A stretch of DNA of 54,429 nt from assembly GCA_029010575.1 (NCBI GenBank), contig JAQXKS010000063.1, forward strand, positions 1-54,429. Reading direction: 5' to 3'. The translations under genes and the position numbers were made by a program. This document shows, piece by piece, positions 1 through 9,364 of the stretch (positions are counted from its first letter, which is position 1; each line of letters opens with the position of its first letter). The notes under the pieces are model-generated. The model was not told the origin of the DNA and searched no databases. It saw only the letters and a program-made list of their open reading frames with translations. Source of the DNA: Bacteroidales bacterium. Lineage in GTDB: Bacteria; Bacteroidota; Bacteroidia; Bacteroidales; UBA932.

Positions 1-26
1 GTGGCTATTATATTCAATCGTTTCAT
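1..26 (-). CDS. Start of a divergent gene running off the left edge (partial)
   Basis: On the minus strand an ATG at 26-24 opens a frame reading MKRLNIIA up to the window edge. That is a plausible start of a signal peptide or membrane segment. It lies about 27 bases downstream of a well-formed Bacteroidota promoter. Only eight codons are visible, so the product cannot be named. Confidence 0.4.
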
Positions 27-52
27 GACAGTCAAATTATATAAACTCTTCG

Positions 53-85
53 CAAATGTAAAAAAAAGTATTTTTTTGTAACAAA
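53..85 (-). promoter_or_regulatory. Bacteroidota housekeeping promoter reading leftward
   Basis: Read on the minus strand, a -33 element TTTG (85-82) is followed after 21 bases by TACATTTG (60-53), an exact match to the -7 consensus TAnnTTTG. It would drive the truncated gene at the left edge, with a leader of roughly 20 bases. Confidence 0.55.
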
Positions 86-102
86 AAATCATTTTTTACG
101 TC
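77..102 (+). promoter_or_regulatory. Candidate ECF-type promoter of the sigma operon
   Basis: TGTAAC (77-82) is followed after 16 bases by CGTC (99-102), 30 bases before the first gene of the ECF operon. An AAC-containing -35 box and a CGT-containing -10 box at this spacing are the known pattern of many ECF sigma promoters. No good TAnnTTTG box is seen for this gene on the plus strand. Autoregulation by the downstream sigma factor is an inference. Confidence 0.4.
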
Positions 103-131
103 TTCATTGTAAACAACTTTAAAAACAAGAG

Positions 132-656
132 ATGATGAAAAAAATTATTACAGCTTTTATAGCAGCAACAGCAGTTCTATTTGCAACTGCACTGACAGCC
201 TCCACCGCTTATGCTAAAACAGAAGATTTGACATCCCTATTCAAAAAATATGATAAGCTTGACAAGAATGACAAGGTGGACTATATGGAGATAAAGGGCC
301 TGCTGCTTTCCCTTTGTAAGATGGGCGACATTAAAGTAGGTGAGTGCGATGCAGAGGCCCAGTTTGTAAAGAATATGGAGTCCATTGAGTTCTTTGAAAT
401 AGATAATGAAAACAATTATATACTTTTCAGCAATTTCTGCACAGATCTTGAAAAGATACTCAATACCTACGCTATGGTGATGGAGACAAGGGAAGGTGAT
501 GAAGTGATCAAGATGTATGTCCGGGAACTTGGAAACGATTCTTTCAAAGATCTTGTTATCTTTACAGCCGATGAAGAGATCGATGTCGTATCCATCAGGG
601 GAGACTTCCCTATCGCTTCCCTCAACGAATCGCTGACACATAAATTTGACAAATGA
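132..656 (+). CDS. DUF4252 exported protein, first gene of the ECF operon
   Basis: The 174-residue protein begins with a signal peptide (residues 1 to about 28, ending TAYA|K). The rest resembles DUF4252, a Bacteroidota family commonly found beside ECF sigma factors. Its biochemical role is unknown; the protein should lie in the periplasm or outer envelope. No lipobox cysteine is present. The stop overlaps the start of the sigma gene (ATGA at 653-656), implying translational coupling. A second member of the same family closes the operon at 1503-1979. The DUF4252 assignment is from overall pattern and context, not an alignment. Confidence 0.7.
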   Translation: MMKKIITAFIAATAVLFATALTASTAYAKTEDLTSLFKKYDKLDKNDKVDYMEIKGLLLSLCKMGDIKVGECDAEAQFVKNMESIEFFEIDNENNYILFSNFCTDLEKILNTYAMVMETREGDEVIKMYVRELGNDSFKDLVIFTADEEIDVVSIRGDFPIASLNESLTHKFDK

Positions 657-1156
657 CACAATATGATTTCAAAAGTATATGGTTCCCCTACAATGGTGAT
701 TTCTACAGAGTAGCCTTTTCTCTGCTCAAAGATCGGGATGAGGCTATGGATGCAACCCAAGACCTGTATATCAAGCTGTGGAACATGAAGAATATGCTTG
801 ATCAGGTAGAGAACCCTAAGGCTTTCGGGAGCAGGCTCATGAAAAATCTCTGCCTGGACAGAATCAGAAAAAGGAACAGCAGACCCGATACCGCCTCGGC
901 CATCACATATGAACCTGCCGGGGAGAATGGAAGGGGAAGCGATTCTCAGATGATCGGGAAAGAGGATATAAGGATGCTTGAAGCAGCGATGGAGAAACTT
1001 CCTCCGACCCAGCGGCAAATCATAAGACTCCGTTTTTACGAAGAAAAGAATTTTGAAGAGATAGCATCGGAAATGGGCCTTTCTCAGATAAATGCCAGAG
1101 TCCTGCTATCAAGGGCAAGAAACCGTTTAAAAACTTTATTAAAACGAAATATATGA
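653..1156 (+). CDS. ECF-family RNA polymerase sigma factor
   Basis: At 167 residues this is the usual ECF size. An N-terminal sigma-2 region (about 5-85) contains the helix DEAMDATQDLYIKLW and the KAFGSRLMKNLCLDRIRKR segment typical of -10 recognition. A C-terminal sigma-4 helix-turn-helix (about 105-160) includes KLPPTQRQIIRLRF, FEEIASEMGLS and the ARNRLKTLL end. It should direct RNA polymerase to a small regulon, probably including its own operon given the ECF-like promoter at 77-102. Both ends overlap neighbours by four bases (ATGA), so stoichiometry with the flanking exported and membrane proteins is likely tight. The signal sensed is unknown. Confidence 0.9.
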   Translation: MTQYDFKSIWFPYNGDFYRVAFSLLKDRDEAMDATQDLYIKLWNMKNMLDQVENPKAFGSRLMKNLCLDRIRKRNSRPDTASAITYEPAGENGRGSDSQMIGKEDIRMLEAAMEKLPPTQRQIIRLRFYEEKNFEEIASEMGLSQINARVLLSRARNRLKTLLKRNI

Positions 1157-1506
1157 CAGAGATACCTAAGGATTTGGAAAATAATGTAGAACATCTCATA
1201 AACAGCATGAGTCTTGTCGAGAACATCAGGTATAGTCAGAGAAGGGACTCTATCGGAAGAAAGATAGCCCTATACTCTCTTTCAGCTGCAGCTTCAGTAG
1301 TTCTTATCATAACTGTTGCTCTATCTTTGACTAGGGTGAAGACTCCGCGGGATACATTTGACGACCCTATTCTGGCCTATATGGAGGTAGAGAAGGTGAT
1401 GTCCAAAATAAATGACCATATATCTGTGCCTGCGGGTACTATATCAATGACAGAGGATATATTAAACAAACAAAAAACAATATTTAACACTACAATAAAA
1501 AGATGA
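1153..1506 (+). CDS. Single-pass membrane protein, possible anti-sigma factor
   Basis: The 117-residue protein has a short N-terminal segment of about 38 residues, one transmembrane helix (about 39-60, rich in A, V, L and I), and a C-terminal tail of about 55 residues. This layout and its position directly after an ECF sigma gene fit an anti-sigma factor whose N-terminal part binds sigma in the cytoplasm. No zinc-binding anti-sigma motif (HxxxCxxC) is visible, so the assignment is by context only. It overlaps the sigma gene and the following DUF4252 gene by ATGA at each end. Confidence 0.65.
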   Translation: MTEIPKDLENNVEHLINSMSLVENIRYSQRRDSIGRKIALYSLSAAASVVLIITVALSLTRVKTPRDTFDDPILAYMEVEKVMSKINDHISVPAGTISMTEDILNKQKTIFNTTIKR

Positions 1507-1979
1507 AAAGAATAATTGCAATCTTGGCAGCATTTGTGGCAACAACCGCACTTTTTGCACAACAGTCCGAAAATGAAATATATGCAAAATATAATGGGAA
1601 GAAGGGTGTAAGCACCGTCTATATCTCTCCCGCAATGTTCAAAATGATGAGCAAACTTCCTGAACTGGAGGTAGCAGATGATAAAGATGTGGATATCTCA
1701 ACGGCTCTAAAATCGTTCAACGGTATGTATGTAATCGAGGTTGAGAACAGCAGACTCCATAAGCAGCTAGTATCTGATGTTAACCTTATGATTCAGAACA
1801 GTAAAATGGAACTGATGACTGAGACCAATGACGGAGAAGAGTCTGTAAAGATTTATGTAGAGTACAATGGTGATTGTATAAAGAATTTTGTCCTTTTGGA
1901 ATGTGAACATGATTCAGTGACATACATCTCCATCATCGGAGAGATAGATATGAAAACATTGCAGCAACTCATGAATTAA
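1503..1979 (+). CDS. DUF4252 exported protein, last gene of the ECF operon
   Basis: The 158-residue protein has a cleavable signal peptide (about 1-19, ending LFA|Q) and a body like that of the first gene in this operon. Both have a central segment leading into a nearly identical pattern, DGEESVKIYVEYNG here versus EGDEVIKMYVRELG upstream, and end with an ISIIGEID or VSIRGDF strand. They are therefore likely paralogues. The start overlaps the stop of the preceding membrane protein (ATGA). Function unknown; envelope location predicted. Confidence 0.7.
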   Translation: MKRIIAILAAFVATTALFAQQSENEIYAKYNGKKGVSTVYISPAMFKMMSKLPELEVADDKDVDISTALKSFNGMYVIEVENSRLHKQLVSDVNLMIQNSKMELMTETNDGEESVKIYVEYNGDCIKNFVLLECEHDSVTYISIIGEIDMKTLQQLMN

Positions 1980-1997
1980 TCGGTCAGAAGTATTTAT

Positions 1998-4361
1998 ATG
2001 AAGCATATTATAGACAGTAGATCTATAGTCGTTCCCGACAACACAATTTTCTACGCCCTCAAAGGGGTGAATCATAACGGTCACGACTATATCCCTGACC
2101 TTTACTCCAGGGGTGTAAGAAAATTTGTAATTTCGGATGAATCCTGCATATCGGATGATATGCAGGATGCTTCGTTTACTGTGACGGCAAGTCCTCTTGA
2201 GAAATTGCAGTCCGATGCAGCATCATGGCGGAAGAGTGTCAAAGCAAAGGTGGTGGCCATTACCGGCAGTAACGGAAAAAGCGTGGTGAAAGAGTGGATT
2301 GCCCAGTTGGCTGGCAATGATATAAAGTTAAGCCGCAGTCCCAGGAGTTACAATTCGCAGGTGGGGGTTCCCCTATCTCTCTTCGAAATATCTCCCGAGA
2401 GTGATATGGCACTCATAGAGTGCGGCATTTCCCGTCCGGGAGAGATGGCCATCCTCGAGAGCATTGTCTCTCCGGATGCCGGAATATTCACACATTTTGC
2501 CGATGCCCATGATTCCGGCTTTTCATCTCGTCAGGAAAAGTTCAGGGAGAAGAGCCTCCTTTTCAGAAATTGCTCTTACATCATATGCAGGGAAGGGGAG
2601 AATGCACAGGCATTAAGGAGCCTGCTGCCGCCAAGTTGCGATATTGTCACATGGGGGACATCTTCATCCGCCAGCTACAGGGTCAGTATCGTGGAAAAGC
2701 GGCCGGAGAGCATCCATTTTACAGTGGACAATGTGCATTATACTATTCCTTTCGGGGATGATGCATCATATGAGAATGCCCTCAACTCTATAGTTTTTCT
2801 GCTACATGAGGGATTCTCAGCAGAGATTCTTTCCAAAAGGGCTTCATCTCTCCAGCCTGTTGCCATGAGAATGGAGATAAGGGACGGAGTAGAGGGGTCT
2901 ATCATTATAAAAGACTACTACAATTCTGATCTTGCCTCTTTGGAAATAGCTCTGAACAATCTCTCTGCTCAGAATCGCAAACGTACCAAGGCGGTAATCC
3001 TTTCAGATTTCATTGGTGTCGAAAATGAGCAGACGTACCGTAAGGCTGCACGGCTGGTGGCCAATGCAGGTGTAACTATATTTATCGGTATTGGAGATTC
3101 GCTCACGCACTGGAGTCACCTTTTCGAGAATATCGGAACTGCTCTCTTCTTTGCAGATACTGAAAGTTTCGTCTCTTCGATAGATCGCAAAATATTCAGA
3201 GACAGTGTAATTCTGATTAAAGGTGCCAGAAAGTTCCGTTTTGAGTATATAGGTGCCTTTCTGCAGAGGGAGTCGCATACTACCACTCTGGAGGTAGATC
3301 TTGACGCGATGGTAGGCAACATGGCTGCTTATAGATCGAGGATTCCTGCCGGGACAATGATGGCTGCAATGGTCAAGGCTTTCTCATACGGTGCGGGCTC
3401 AGCAGAGGTAGCTTCTATTCTGCAGTTCAACGGTATCAATTATCTTATGGTTGCATATGCAGACGAGGGGATGGAGCTTAGACTCAAGGGAATAACGGCT
3501 CCAATAGCAGTAATGAATCCCGAGCCTGAGTCTTTTGACCAGATGATAGAGTTCTCGCTTGAACCGGAGATTTATTCAATAGACATTCTCGAAAAGTTTG
3601 AGAAAGCTCTTGCTATCCATTCTGTCAAAGACTATCCTGTCCATATCAAACTCAATACAGGTATGAACAGATCGGGCCTTGACCCTCAGGATGTGGATAA
3701 GCTGCTCGATTTCTTCTCTGTAAGCAGGCTTTCGCTGATACGTTCAGTGTTCTCGCACCTGAGTGTAGCGGATGATCCATCCCAGGACGATTTTACTCTC
3801 GCCCAGATCAAACTTTTTGAAAGTCTCTCTCACCGGATATGTAGCAGATTCGAGCATAGAATAATACGCCATATACTCAATAGTGCAGCCATAGAGAGGT
3901 TCCCTCAATATTCATTCGATATGGTCAGACTTGGTATAGGCCTCTATGGAATCGGGGGAATAGAGGGCATAAAGCCTGTAAGCAGCTTCAAAAGCCACAT
4001 AGTGAGTCTGAGGAATATTACTCCTGAACAGAGTGTCGGTTACGGAAGGATGGGAAGGGTCAAAGTAAATTCCACTATTGCCGTAGTTCCCGTTGGATAT
4101 GCAGATGGACTTGACAGACACTTGGGATGCGGTGTGGGACGGATGTATGTAAATGGATCCTATGCTCCTGTTATCGGCAATATCTGCATGGATGCCTGTA
4201 TGATAGATGTTACAGGTATAGACGTAAAAATAGGAGACGAGGTGGAAATTTTCGGTCCTCATCTCCCTGTGACGGAAATAGCAGCCAGACTCAATACTAT
4301 TCCCTATGAAATTTTAACAGGTATATCCCGAAGGGTCAAGAGAATCTACTTCAAGGAGTAG
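1998..4361 (+). CDS. murF-alr: Bifunctional MurF ligase / alanine racemase
   Basis: The 787-residue fusion covers two steps of peptidoglycan precursor synthesis in the cytoplasm. The N-terminal half (about 1-420) is a Mur ligase with the ATP-binding loop ITGSNGKS at 88-95. It would add D-Ala-D-Ala to UDP-MurNAc-tripeptide. The C-terminal half (about 425-787) is a PLP-dependent alanine racemase: the PLP lysine is K460 in AMVKAFSYGAG, and the second catalytic residue is the Tyr in VGYGRMG. The fusion is known in Bacteroidota. It starts 18 bases after the DUF4252 stop and may be cotranscribed. Its last 16 bases overlap the end of the convergent GntR gene. Confidence 0.93.
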   Translation: MKHIIDSRSIVVPDNTIFYALKGVNHNGHDYIPDLYSRGVRKFVISDESCISDDMQDASFTVTASPLEKLQSDAASWRKSVKAKVVAITGSNGKSVVKEWIAQLAGNDIKLSRSPRSYNSQVGVPLSLFEISPESDMALIECGISRPGEMAILESIVSPDAGIFTHFADAHDSGFSSRQEKFREKSLLFRNCSYIICREGENAQALRSLLPPSCDIVTWGTSSSASYRVSIVEKRPESIHFTVDNVHYTIPFGDDASYENALNSIVFLLHEGFSAEILSKRASSLQPVAMRMEIRDGVEGSIIIKDYYNSDLASLEIALNNLSAQNRKRTKAVILSDFIGVENEQTYRKAARLVANAGVTIFIGIGDSLTHWSHLFENIGTALFFADTESFVSSIDRKIFRDSVILIKGARKFRFEYIGAFLQRESHTTTLEVDLDAMVGNMAAYRSRIPAGTMMAAMVKAFSYGAGSAEVASILQFNGINYLMVAYADEGMELRLKGITAPIAVMNPEPESFDQMIEFSLEPEIYSIDILEKFEKALAIHSVKDYPVHIKLNTGMNRSGLDPQDVDKLLDFFSVSRLSLIRSVFSHLSVADDPSQDDFTLAQIKLFESLSHRICSRFEHRIIRHILNSAAIERFPQYSFDMVRLGIGLYGIGGIEGIKPVSSFKSHIVSLRNITPEQSVGYGRMGRVKVNSTIAVVPVGYADGLDRHLGCGVGRMYVNGSYAPVIGNICMDACMIDVTGIDVKIGDEVEIFGPHLPVTEIAARLNTIPYEILTGISRRVKRIYFKE

Positions 4362-4702
4362 ATGGTTCTAACAATATCTTCCGGGTCTATCTTCAGAAGT
4401 TTGGCTCTTTTACAGAGTTCGGGAAGTTCCTTCTCAAGGAACTCTCTTCTCTCTTTGGCAAGTATTTTCTCTATGGCATCTTCTGCTATAAAGAAACCTA
4501 TGCCACGCTTGTTGTATATGATACCCTCAGCTGTGAGTCTTTCGTAGCTTCTCATCACAGTGTTGGGGTTCACTCCTATCTGTGCTCCGTACTCTCTTAC
4601 TGATGAAATGCGTTCTCCAGGGGAGAGCTTGCCGTTGAGGATTCTTTCTGTTACGGAGTCGCATATCTGTACGAATATCGGCTTGTTTTCAGAAAATTCC
4701 AT
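4346..4702 (-). CDS. GntR-family transcriptional regulator (YtrA type)
   Basis: The 118-residue protein has an N-terminal winged helix of GntR type (about 5-75: PIFVQICDSVTERILNGKL, SSVREYGAQIGVNPNTVMRSYERL, YNKRGIGFFI). A short helical C-terminal tail has no ligand-binding domain, which is the layout of the YtrA subgroup that usually controls ABC transporter operons. It is the last gene of a three-gene minus-strand operon, starting two bases after the permease stop. It likely represses the ABC operon. Its 3' end overlaps murF-alr by 16 bases. Confidence 0.88.
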   Translation of the reverse strand: MEFSENKPIFVQICDSVTERILNGKLSPGERISSVREYGAQIGVNPNTVMRSYERLTAEGIIYNKRGIGFFIAEDAIEKILAKERREFLEKELPELCKRAKLLKIDPEDIVRTIYSLK

Positions 4703-4704
4703 AA

Positions 4705-5535
4705 TTAGTGCTTTAGATGATTTATTCTTAAGTAAATGGCTACAAGCAGACCAATGTTTATAATGCTGTCACTGATGGTGTCGACCAGAATCAGATTATT
4801 TCCTATTGAGGTGATGGTTTCTATAGCTTCTTCGTCGCTCGAGCACACTAAGCTTCCATCCAGTACGGAGTTGAACAGGAGTGGAGTACCTACCAGTCCT
4901 ACTATGATACCTATCATAATAAGGCAAAGGATTGTCTTAGCCGATTTGTTTCTCTTGAATATGATGGCTCCCAAGACAAAGGGAAGAATCATCTGTGGCA
5001 TTTCGTCATAGAGAATCCACTTGTTTTCGATGAATGGAAATAGAGGTGCAAGTTCTTCTGTGGCTATCTCACCCAGTGACATTATGTTGCATGCTGTTGA
5101 GACAATCGATTGTCCGCAATTTGAATCTATTATGCAAAGCAACCAGTCGCAAAGCAGAAAACCTCCGATGGTGAGAAAAGGAACCACAATGAGTGTCATA
5201 ATCATCATGCTTAAAAATTTCTCCAACTTCGAGGCAGGGAGCATAAGCCATTGGGAACCAAGTCCCTTGTCGGTGAGAAATCCGTAGCATTTGGATGGCA
5301 TTGCTATTGCCATTATCAATATGGATAACCCAAGTATGGGGATTCTTCCCATAATTGGTGTGCTCACCCATTTCCCGAGAAAGACAACAGATGATATCCC
5401 TGTCAGGAAGTAAGTTATGATACCCATAAGAATCAGGATAATCATGCTGATTCCGAAGTTGACGCGGCAGTTGTTGAGGTCGTAAATGAGGTATTTTCCG
5501 AACCTGCCCAAATCGAATGTATTGTTCTTTTTCAT
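4705..5535 (-). CDS. ABC transporter permease-like membrane protein
   Basis: The protein has 276 residues from the ATG at 5535, starting MKKNNTFDLGRFGKY. An upstream in-frame ATG at 5607 would overlap the ATPase gene by 65 bases and is less likely. About six hydrophobic helices are visible, including MIILILMGIITYFL, ILGLSILIMAIAM, MIMTLIVVPFLTIGGFLL and TILCLIMIGIIVGLVG. Together with the adjacent ATPase it should form an export-type ABC transporter of unknown substrate. Such GntR/YtrA-ABC sets often respond to envelope stress or antimicrobial peptides, but nothing here shows the substrate. Confidence 0.75.
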   Translation of the reverse strand: MKKNNTFDLGRFGKYLIYDLNNCRVNFGISMIILILMGIITYFLTGISSVVFLGKWVSTPIMGRIPILGLSILIMAIAMPSKCYGFLTDKGLGSQWLMLPASKLEKFLSMMIMTLIVVPFLTIGGFLLCDWLLCIIDSNCGQSIVSTACNIMSLGEIATEELAPLFPFIENKWILYDEMPQMILPFVLGAIIFKRNKSAKTILCLIMIGIIVGLVGTPLLFNSVLDGSLVCSSDEEAIETITSIGNNLILVDTISDSIINIGLLVAIYLRINHLKH

Positions 5536-5542
5536 GGATGTG

Positions 5543-6379
5543 CTATTTGTTGAAGATCTCTTTAATGAATTGTTTATTTCTGAGGACAGCGTTGAAGAGT
5601 GCCTCAAGGTTTACTTTGCTTTCAATTTCGTATTTGTTGGTCATAACCTTGATATTACTGCCGGCAATGTTCTCTTCGTAGAGAATTTTGGCTCCATTCT
5701 CAATGTCAGAATAAGTGTAGTCGAAATAGAGTTTTTCAGTAATCTTCTCAATAGAGGCATTCAGGAGTATGTCGTTGTTGTCGAGGATTATGACAGGGTC
5801 TATGATATTCTCGAGATCTCGAACCTGGTGTGTGGAGATGACAATTGTAGCGTCTTCGTCAGTATATTTTGAAATTGCGCTCCTGAACTGGGTCTTGGAT
5901 GGGATATCCAGCCCGTTTGTCGGCTCATCCATGTATAGGTATTTCACATTGCATGCAAGTGCAAAGGAGATGTAGCACTTTTTGAGCTGTCCGTAAGACA
6001 TCTTGTTCATCATGAAAGATGGATCAGTGTCAAACTCCTTCATGATAGTGATGAACTTTTCATAATCGAACCTATCCCTGAATTTGCCGTTAATCTTTGC
6101 AAAATCGCAGGCCTTCATATTGAAAGCAGGGATATTGTCAGCCAGGAAATACTGATCTTGAAGGAATGAGGGTTCCCTATTATATGGGTTATAGCCATCA
6201 GTCCTTATGGTGCCACTTTTCGGTTTTTTAAGACCACAAAGAAGGGTGAGAAGAGTAGTTTTCCCTACTCCGTTTTCACCAAGAAGACCATAAATGTGCC
6301 CTCCTGTGAGTGTAATCGAGATGTTCTCGAATAAGGGGGTTTTGCCGTAATCAAAACCGAGGTTTTTAATTTCTACCAT
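5543..6379 (-). CDS. ABC transporter ATP-binding protein
   Basis: The 278-residue ATPase has Walker A GENGVGKT (34-41), the signature region MSYGQLKK (about 125-132), Walker B YLYMDEPTNGLD and the switch histidine in ISTHQ. The signature reads SYGQ rather than SGGQ, common in export-type ATPases of this kind. The C-terminal 70 residues are a charged extension without a recognised fold. It is the first gene of the operon, led by a good promoter at 6408-6437, with the permease starting seven bases after its stop. Confidence 0.92.
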   Translation of the reverse strand: MVEIKNLGFDYGKTPLFENISITLTGGHIYGLLGENGVGKTTLLTLLCGLKKPKSGTIRTDGYNPYNREPSFLQDQYFLADNIPAFNMKACDFAKINGKFRDRFDYEKFITIMKEFDTDPSFMMNKMSYGQLKKCYISFALACNVKYLYMDEPTNGLDIPSKTQFRSAISKYTDEDATIVISTHQVRDLENIIDPVIILDNNDILLNASIEKITEKLYFDYTYSDIENGAKILYEENIAGSNIKVMTNKYEIESKVNLEALFNAVLRNKQFIKEIFNK

Positions 6380-6407
6380 AATAGTGTTCTACTTTACTAA
6401 TACACTG

Positions 6408-6437
6408 CAAAGGTAATACAATTTTTTAAATTGCAAA
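6408..6437 (-). promoter_or_regulatory. Promoter of the ABC/GntR operon
   Basis: On the minus strand TTTG (6437-6434) is followed after 18 bases by TACCTTTG (6415-6408), a full TAnnTTTG match, 29 bases before the ATPase start. The -33 element lies in the T-tract of the infB terminator. No separate GntR operator was identified, although the spacer (AATTTAAAAAATT) is partly palindromic. Confidence 0.6.
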
Positions 6438-6477
6438 AAAAACTGTGTCAGATTTTCTACTTCTGACACAGTTTTTG
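6435..6477 (-). terminator. infB: Intrinsic terminator of the rimP-nusA-infB operon
   Basis: A perfect 12-bp stem (6441-6452 with 6462-6473, AACTGTGTCAGA) with a 9-base loop is followed on the minus strand by a run of T (plus-strand A run at 6435-6442). It lies 31 bases after the infB stop. The plus-strand side also has a short T-run, so it could work in both directions. Confidence 0.8.
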
Positions 6478-6507
6478 ATATTAACTTATGAACGTGAATT
6501 TATCGTA

Positions 6508-9345
6508 TTATGATAGTTTGCGTTTGATTTCTACGATTTGATATGCTTCGACCATATCTCCGACTTTGATGTCGTTGTATCCATCAATGTTCAGACCGCA
6601 ATCCATTCCTGAGGTAACCTCTTTGACATCATCCTTGAAGCGTTTGAGTGATCCGAGGACTCCGGTGTAGACAACGATACCGTCTCTGATGACACGTACT
6701 TTTGCTGTTCTGCTGAGTTTTCCTTCTCGTACGATACATCCGGCAATCGTTCCCACTTTAGATATTTTGAAGGTTTCAAGTACCTCTGCTGTAGCTGTAA
6801 TTTCCTCTTTTTCTTCAGGTGCAAGCATACCTTCGATACCGTCTTTGACCTCATTTATTGCATCGTAGATGACTGAGTAGAGACGTATTTCGATTTCCTC
6901 TTTTTCAGCAAGTTTGCGTGCTGAAGCTGAAGGACGTACCTGGAAGCCTATGATGATGGCGTTAGATGCTGCTGCCAGAAGCACATCTGATTCGGAGATT
7001 GCACCCACAGCCTTGTGTATGACGTTGACATGGATCTCTTCTGTAGAGAGTTTGATGAGCGAATCGGAGAGCGCTTCGATGGAACCGTCTACGTCACCTT
7101 TGACGATTATGTTGAGTTCCTGGAAGTTACCGATGGCAATTCGACGTCCGATCTCTTCAAGTGTGATGTGTTTCTGGGTTCTGAGTCCCTGAATTCTCAG
7201 GAGCTGTTCGCGCTTGTTGGCAAGTTCCTTGGCCTCTTTTTCTTCTGCCATCACGTTGAAGAGTTCACCGGCAGTAGGAGCTCCGTTGAGCCCAAGTACC
7301 GATACTGGGGTGCTTGGTGGAGCTTCGGTTATCTTCTGACCTCTTTCGTTGAACATCGCTTTTACCTTTCCGTAATAGCTTCCGCTGAGCATGATGTCTC
7401 CGATTCTCAAGGTACCTGTCTGAACCATTACTGTCGCCAGGAATCCACGACCCTTGTCAAGCGAAGATTCTATGATTGAGCCTTTTGCCATTCTGTTGGG
7501 GTTGGCCTTAAGTTCCAACAGGTCGGCTTCCAAGAGGACTTTCTCAAGGAGAAGGTCGACATTCAGTCCGCTTTTGGCAGAGATCTCCTGACACTGGTAT
7601 TTTCCGCCCCAGTCTTCCACGAGTATATTCATGTTTGCGAGCTGTTCGCGAATCTTGTCAGGATATGCTCCTGGCTTGTCAATCTTGTTGATTGCGAATA
7701 TCATAGGAACTCCTGCAGCCTGAGCATGGTTGATAGCCTCTACTGTCTGGGGCATTATCGCATCGTCTGCAGCAATGATTATGATTGCAAGGTCTGTGAT
7801 CTTGGCACCTCTTGCGCGCATGGCTGTGAAGGCTTCGTGTCCGGGGGTGTCGAGGAAGGTTATCTGCTTTCCTGTAGGTAGTGTCACGCTGTAGGCACCG
7901 ATGTGCTGAGTGATACCACCTGCCTCTCCGGCGATTACATTTGCCTTGCGGATGTAGTCCAGGAGTGATGTCTTACCATGGTCAACATGTCCCATTACTG
8001 TGATGATGGGGGGTCTTTCCACGAGGTCTTCAGGTTTGTCCACCTCTTCCTTGACCTCTTCTTTGGTATCAGCCGTTACAAATTCGACTTCATATCCAAA
8101 CTCTTCCGCTACCAGTACCAATGCTTCTGCGTCAAGACGCTGATTGATGGAGACCATAAGGCCCAGATTCATGCAAGCTGCTATGACTTTGGTGACAGGG
8201 GTATTGTTCATCATTATAGCCAAGTCGTTGACTGTAACGAACTCTGTAACCTTGAGCTTATTGCTCTCCATCTGCTGAAGTTCTCTCTCTTCCTCCATTC
8301 TTTGGGAGATGAGTTCCCTCTTTTCCCTTCTGTGCTTTGATCCTTTTGTCTTACCCTTGCCCTCTGTCATACGTGCGTATGTCTCTTTGATTTGCTTCTG
8401 GATAAGATCTTCGTCTATTTCAGTGCGGATGGGCTTGACCTCTTTCTTCTTGTTGCTCTTTTTGGAAGCGTTGTTTTCCCTGTTGGACTTTTCACTTGCA
8501 TTGTTATCCTTCTTGCGGTTTTTGTTGCCGTGATTGTTGTCCTTGGGAGCGTTCTTGGAGATGTCTACCTTTTCTGCTGTCTGTTTTACAATTCTCTCTC
8601 TCTTTTTGTGACTGCTGTTCTTATCCTTGTGGGAAGAGGGTTTCCTTTCGAACTGTGACAGGTCTATGGTTCCGCTTATTACCGGACCTGCCATCTTGGG
8701 TACGTTGGTAGTGATGTGTTCTACCTGTGCCGGCCTTTCAGAGGAGACTTCCTTTTTGGGGAGATTCTGTTTTGACTGCATCTTCTGCTGTTCCTCTCTA
8801 TTCTCTTTAGTTTCTTCTTTCGACTTTTCCTGTACTACAGGTGTCGGTTTGGTTTTAGGTGCAGGCTGCTGCGCAGGGGTGGAACTCTTATCAGGAAATT
8901 TCTGATCCTTGACTGCCTCTTTTGCAGGTGCAACTGAGGGTTTGGGGGTGTTTTTCCTATCGAGATCAATTTTTCCTAAAATCTTGAGTCCACTGCTGGT
9001 GCTCTGACTCTGCGAAACTTTTTCTACGGCGGGCTCCGGTTTGGCTGAGCTGGAGATGTTGGACTTGATGAAAACCTCTTTTTCGTAAGGTTCTTCCTCT
9101 TTCTCGGATTTAGACTCCTTTTCTGTTATATCTTTGACCTTAATGGCCACTTTCTTGGATTCTTCTTTGATTTTCTGCTCTTTGGCATACTCTTTCGCCA
9201 CGAGGGTATAGGCTTCGTGCGAAATAGTCGCGTTGGGCGCTGATTCTACATCAAAGCCCTTCTTTGTCAAAAAATCCACCAGAGTTCCCAGACCTATGTT
9301 AAATTCTTTAAGTATCTTGTTAATTCTGTATTCTTGTCCCGCCAT
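6508..9345 (-). CDS. infB: Translation initiation factor IF-2
   Basis: The 945-residue GTPase places initiator tRNA on the 30S subunit and promotes subunit joining. The N-terminus has a small IF2_N-type domain (about 5-60). A long charged, Lys/Glu/Pro-rich linker (about 60-350) is of low complexity, as is common in this phylum. A second IF2_N domain comes before the G domain with P-loop GHVDHGKT at 452-459, then DTPGHE and NKID. Domains II to IV end at residue 945. It is the last gene of the rimP-nusA-infB operon, 19 bases after nusA, and is followed by a strong terminator. Confidence 0.97.
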   Translation of the reverse strand: MAGQEYRINKILKEFNIGLGTLVDFLTKKGFDVESAPNATISHEAYTLVAKEYAKEQKIKEESKKVAIKVKDITEKESKSEKEEEPYEKEVFIKSNISSSAKPEPAVEKVSQSQSTSSGLKILGKIDLDRKNTPKPSVAPAKEAVKDQKFPDKSSTPAQQPAPKTKPTPVVQEKSKEETKENREEQQKMQSKQNLPKKEVSSERPAQVEHITTNVPKMAGPVISGTIDLSQFERKPSSHKDKNSSHKKRERIVKQTAEKVDISKNAPKDNNHGNKNRKKDNNASEKSNRENNASKKSNKKKEVKPIRTEIDEDLIQKQIKETYARMTEGKGKTKGSKHRREKRELISQRMEEERELQQMESNKLKVTEFVTVNDLAIMMNNTPVTKVIAACMNLGLMVSINQRLDAEALVLVAEEFGYEVEFVTADTKEEVKEEVDKPEDLVERPPIITVMGHVDHGKTSLLDYIRKANVIAGEAGGITQHIGAYSVTLPTGKQITFLDTPGHEAFTAMRARGAKITDLAIIIIAADDAIMPQTVEAINHAQAAGVPMIFAINKIDKPGAYPDKIREQLANMNILVEDWGGKYQCQEISAKSGLNVDLLLEKVLLEADLLELKANPNRMAKGSIIESSLDKGRGFLATVMVQTGTLRIGDIMLSGSYYGKVKAMFNERGQKITEAPPSTPVSVLGLNGAPTAGELFNVMAEEKEAKELANKREQLLRIQGLRTQKHITLEEIGRRIAIGNFQELNIIVKGDVDGSIEALSDSLIKLSTEEIHVNVIHKAVGAISESDVLLAAASNAIIIGFQVRPSASARKLAEKEEIEIRLYSVIYDAINEVKDGIEGMLAPEEKEEITATAEVLETFKISKVGTIAGCIVREGKLSRTAKVRVIRDGIVVYTGVLGSLKRFKDDVKEVTSGMDCGLNIDGYNDIKVGDMVEAYQIVEIKRKLS

Positions 9346-9364
9346 ATTAATATTGTTTTAAAAA

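Noticed and set aside
1998-4361. murF-alr as two genes joined by error
   Set aside because: The fusion is a known Bacteroidota protein and both halves keep their catalytic residues in one frame.
5535-5607. Upstream ATG for the ABC permease
   Set aside because: It would overlap the ATPase gene by 65 bases, and the extra residues are polar and unlike a permease N-terminus.
7978-8905. Several open frames on the plus strand opposite infB
   Set aside because: They mirror the low-complexity Lys/Glu/Pro linker of IF-2 and give hydrophobic, cysteine-rich nonsense proteins without starts or family motifs.
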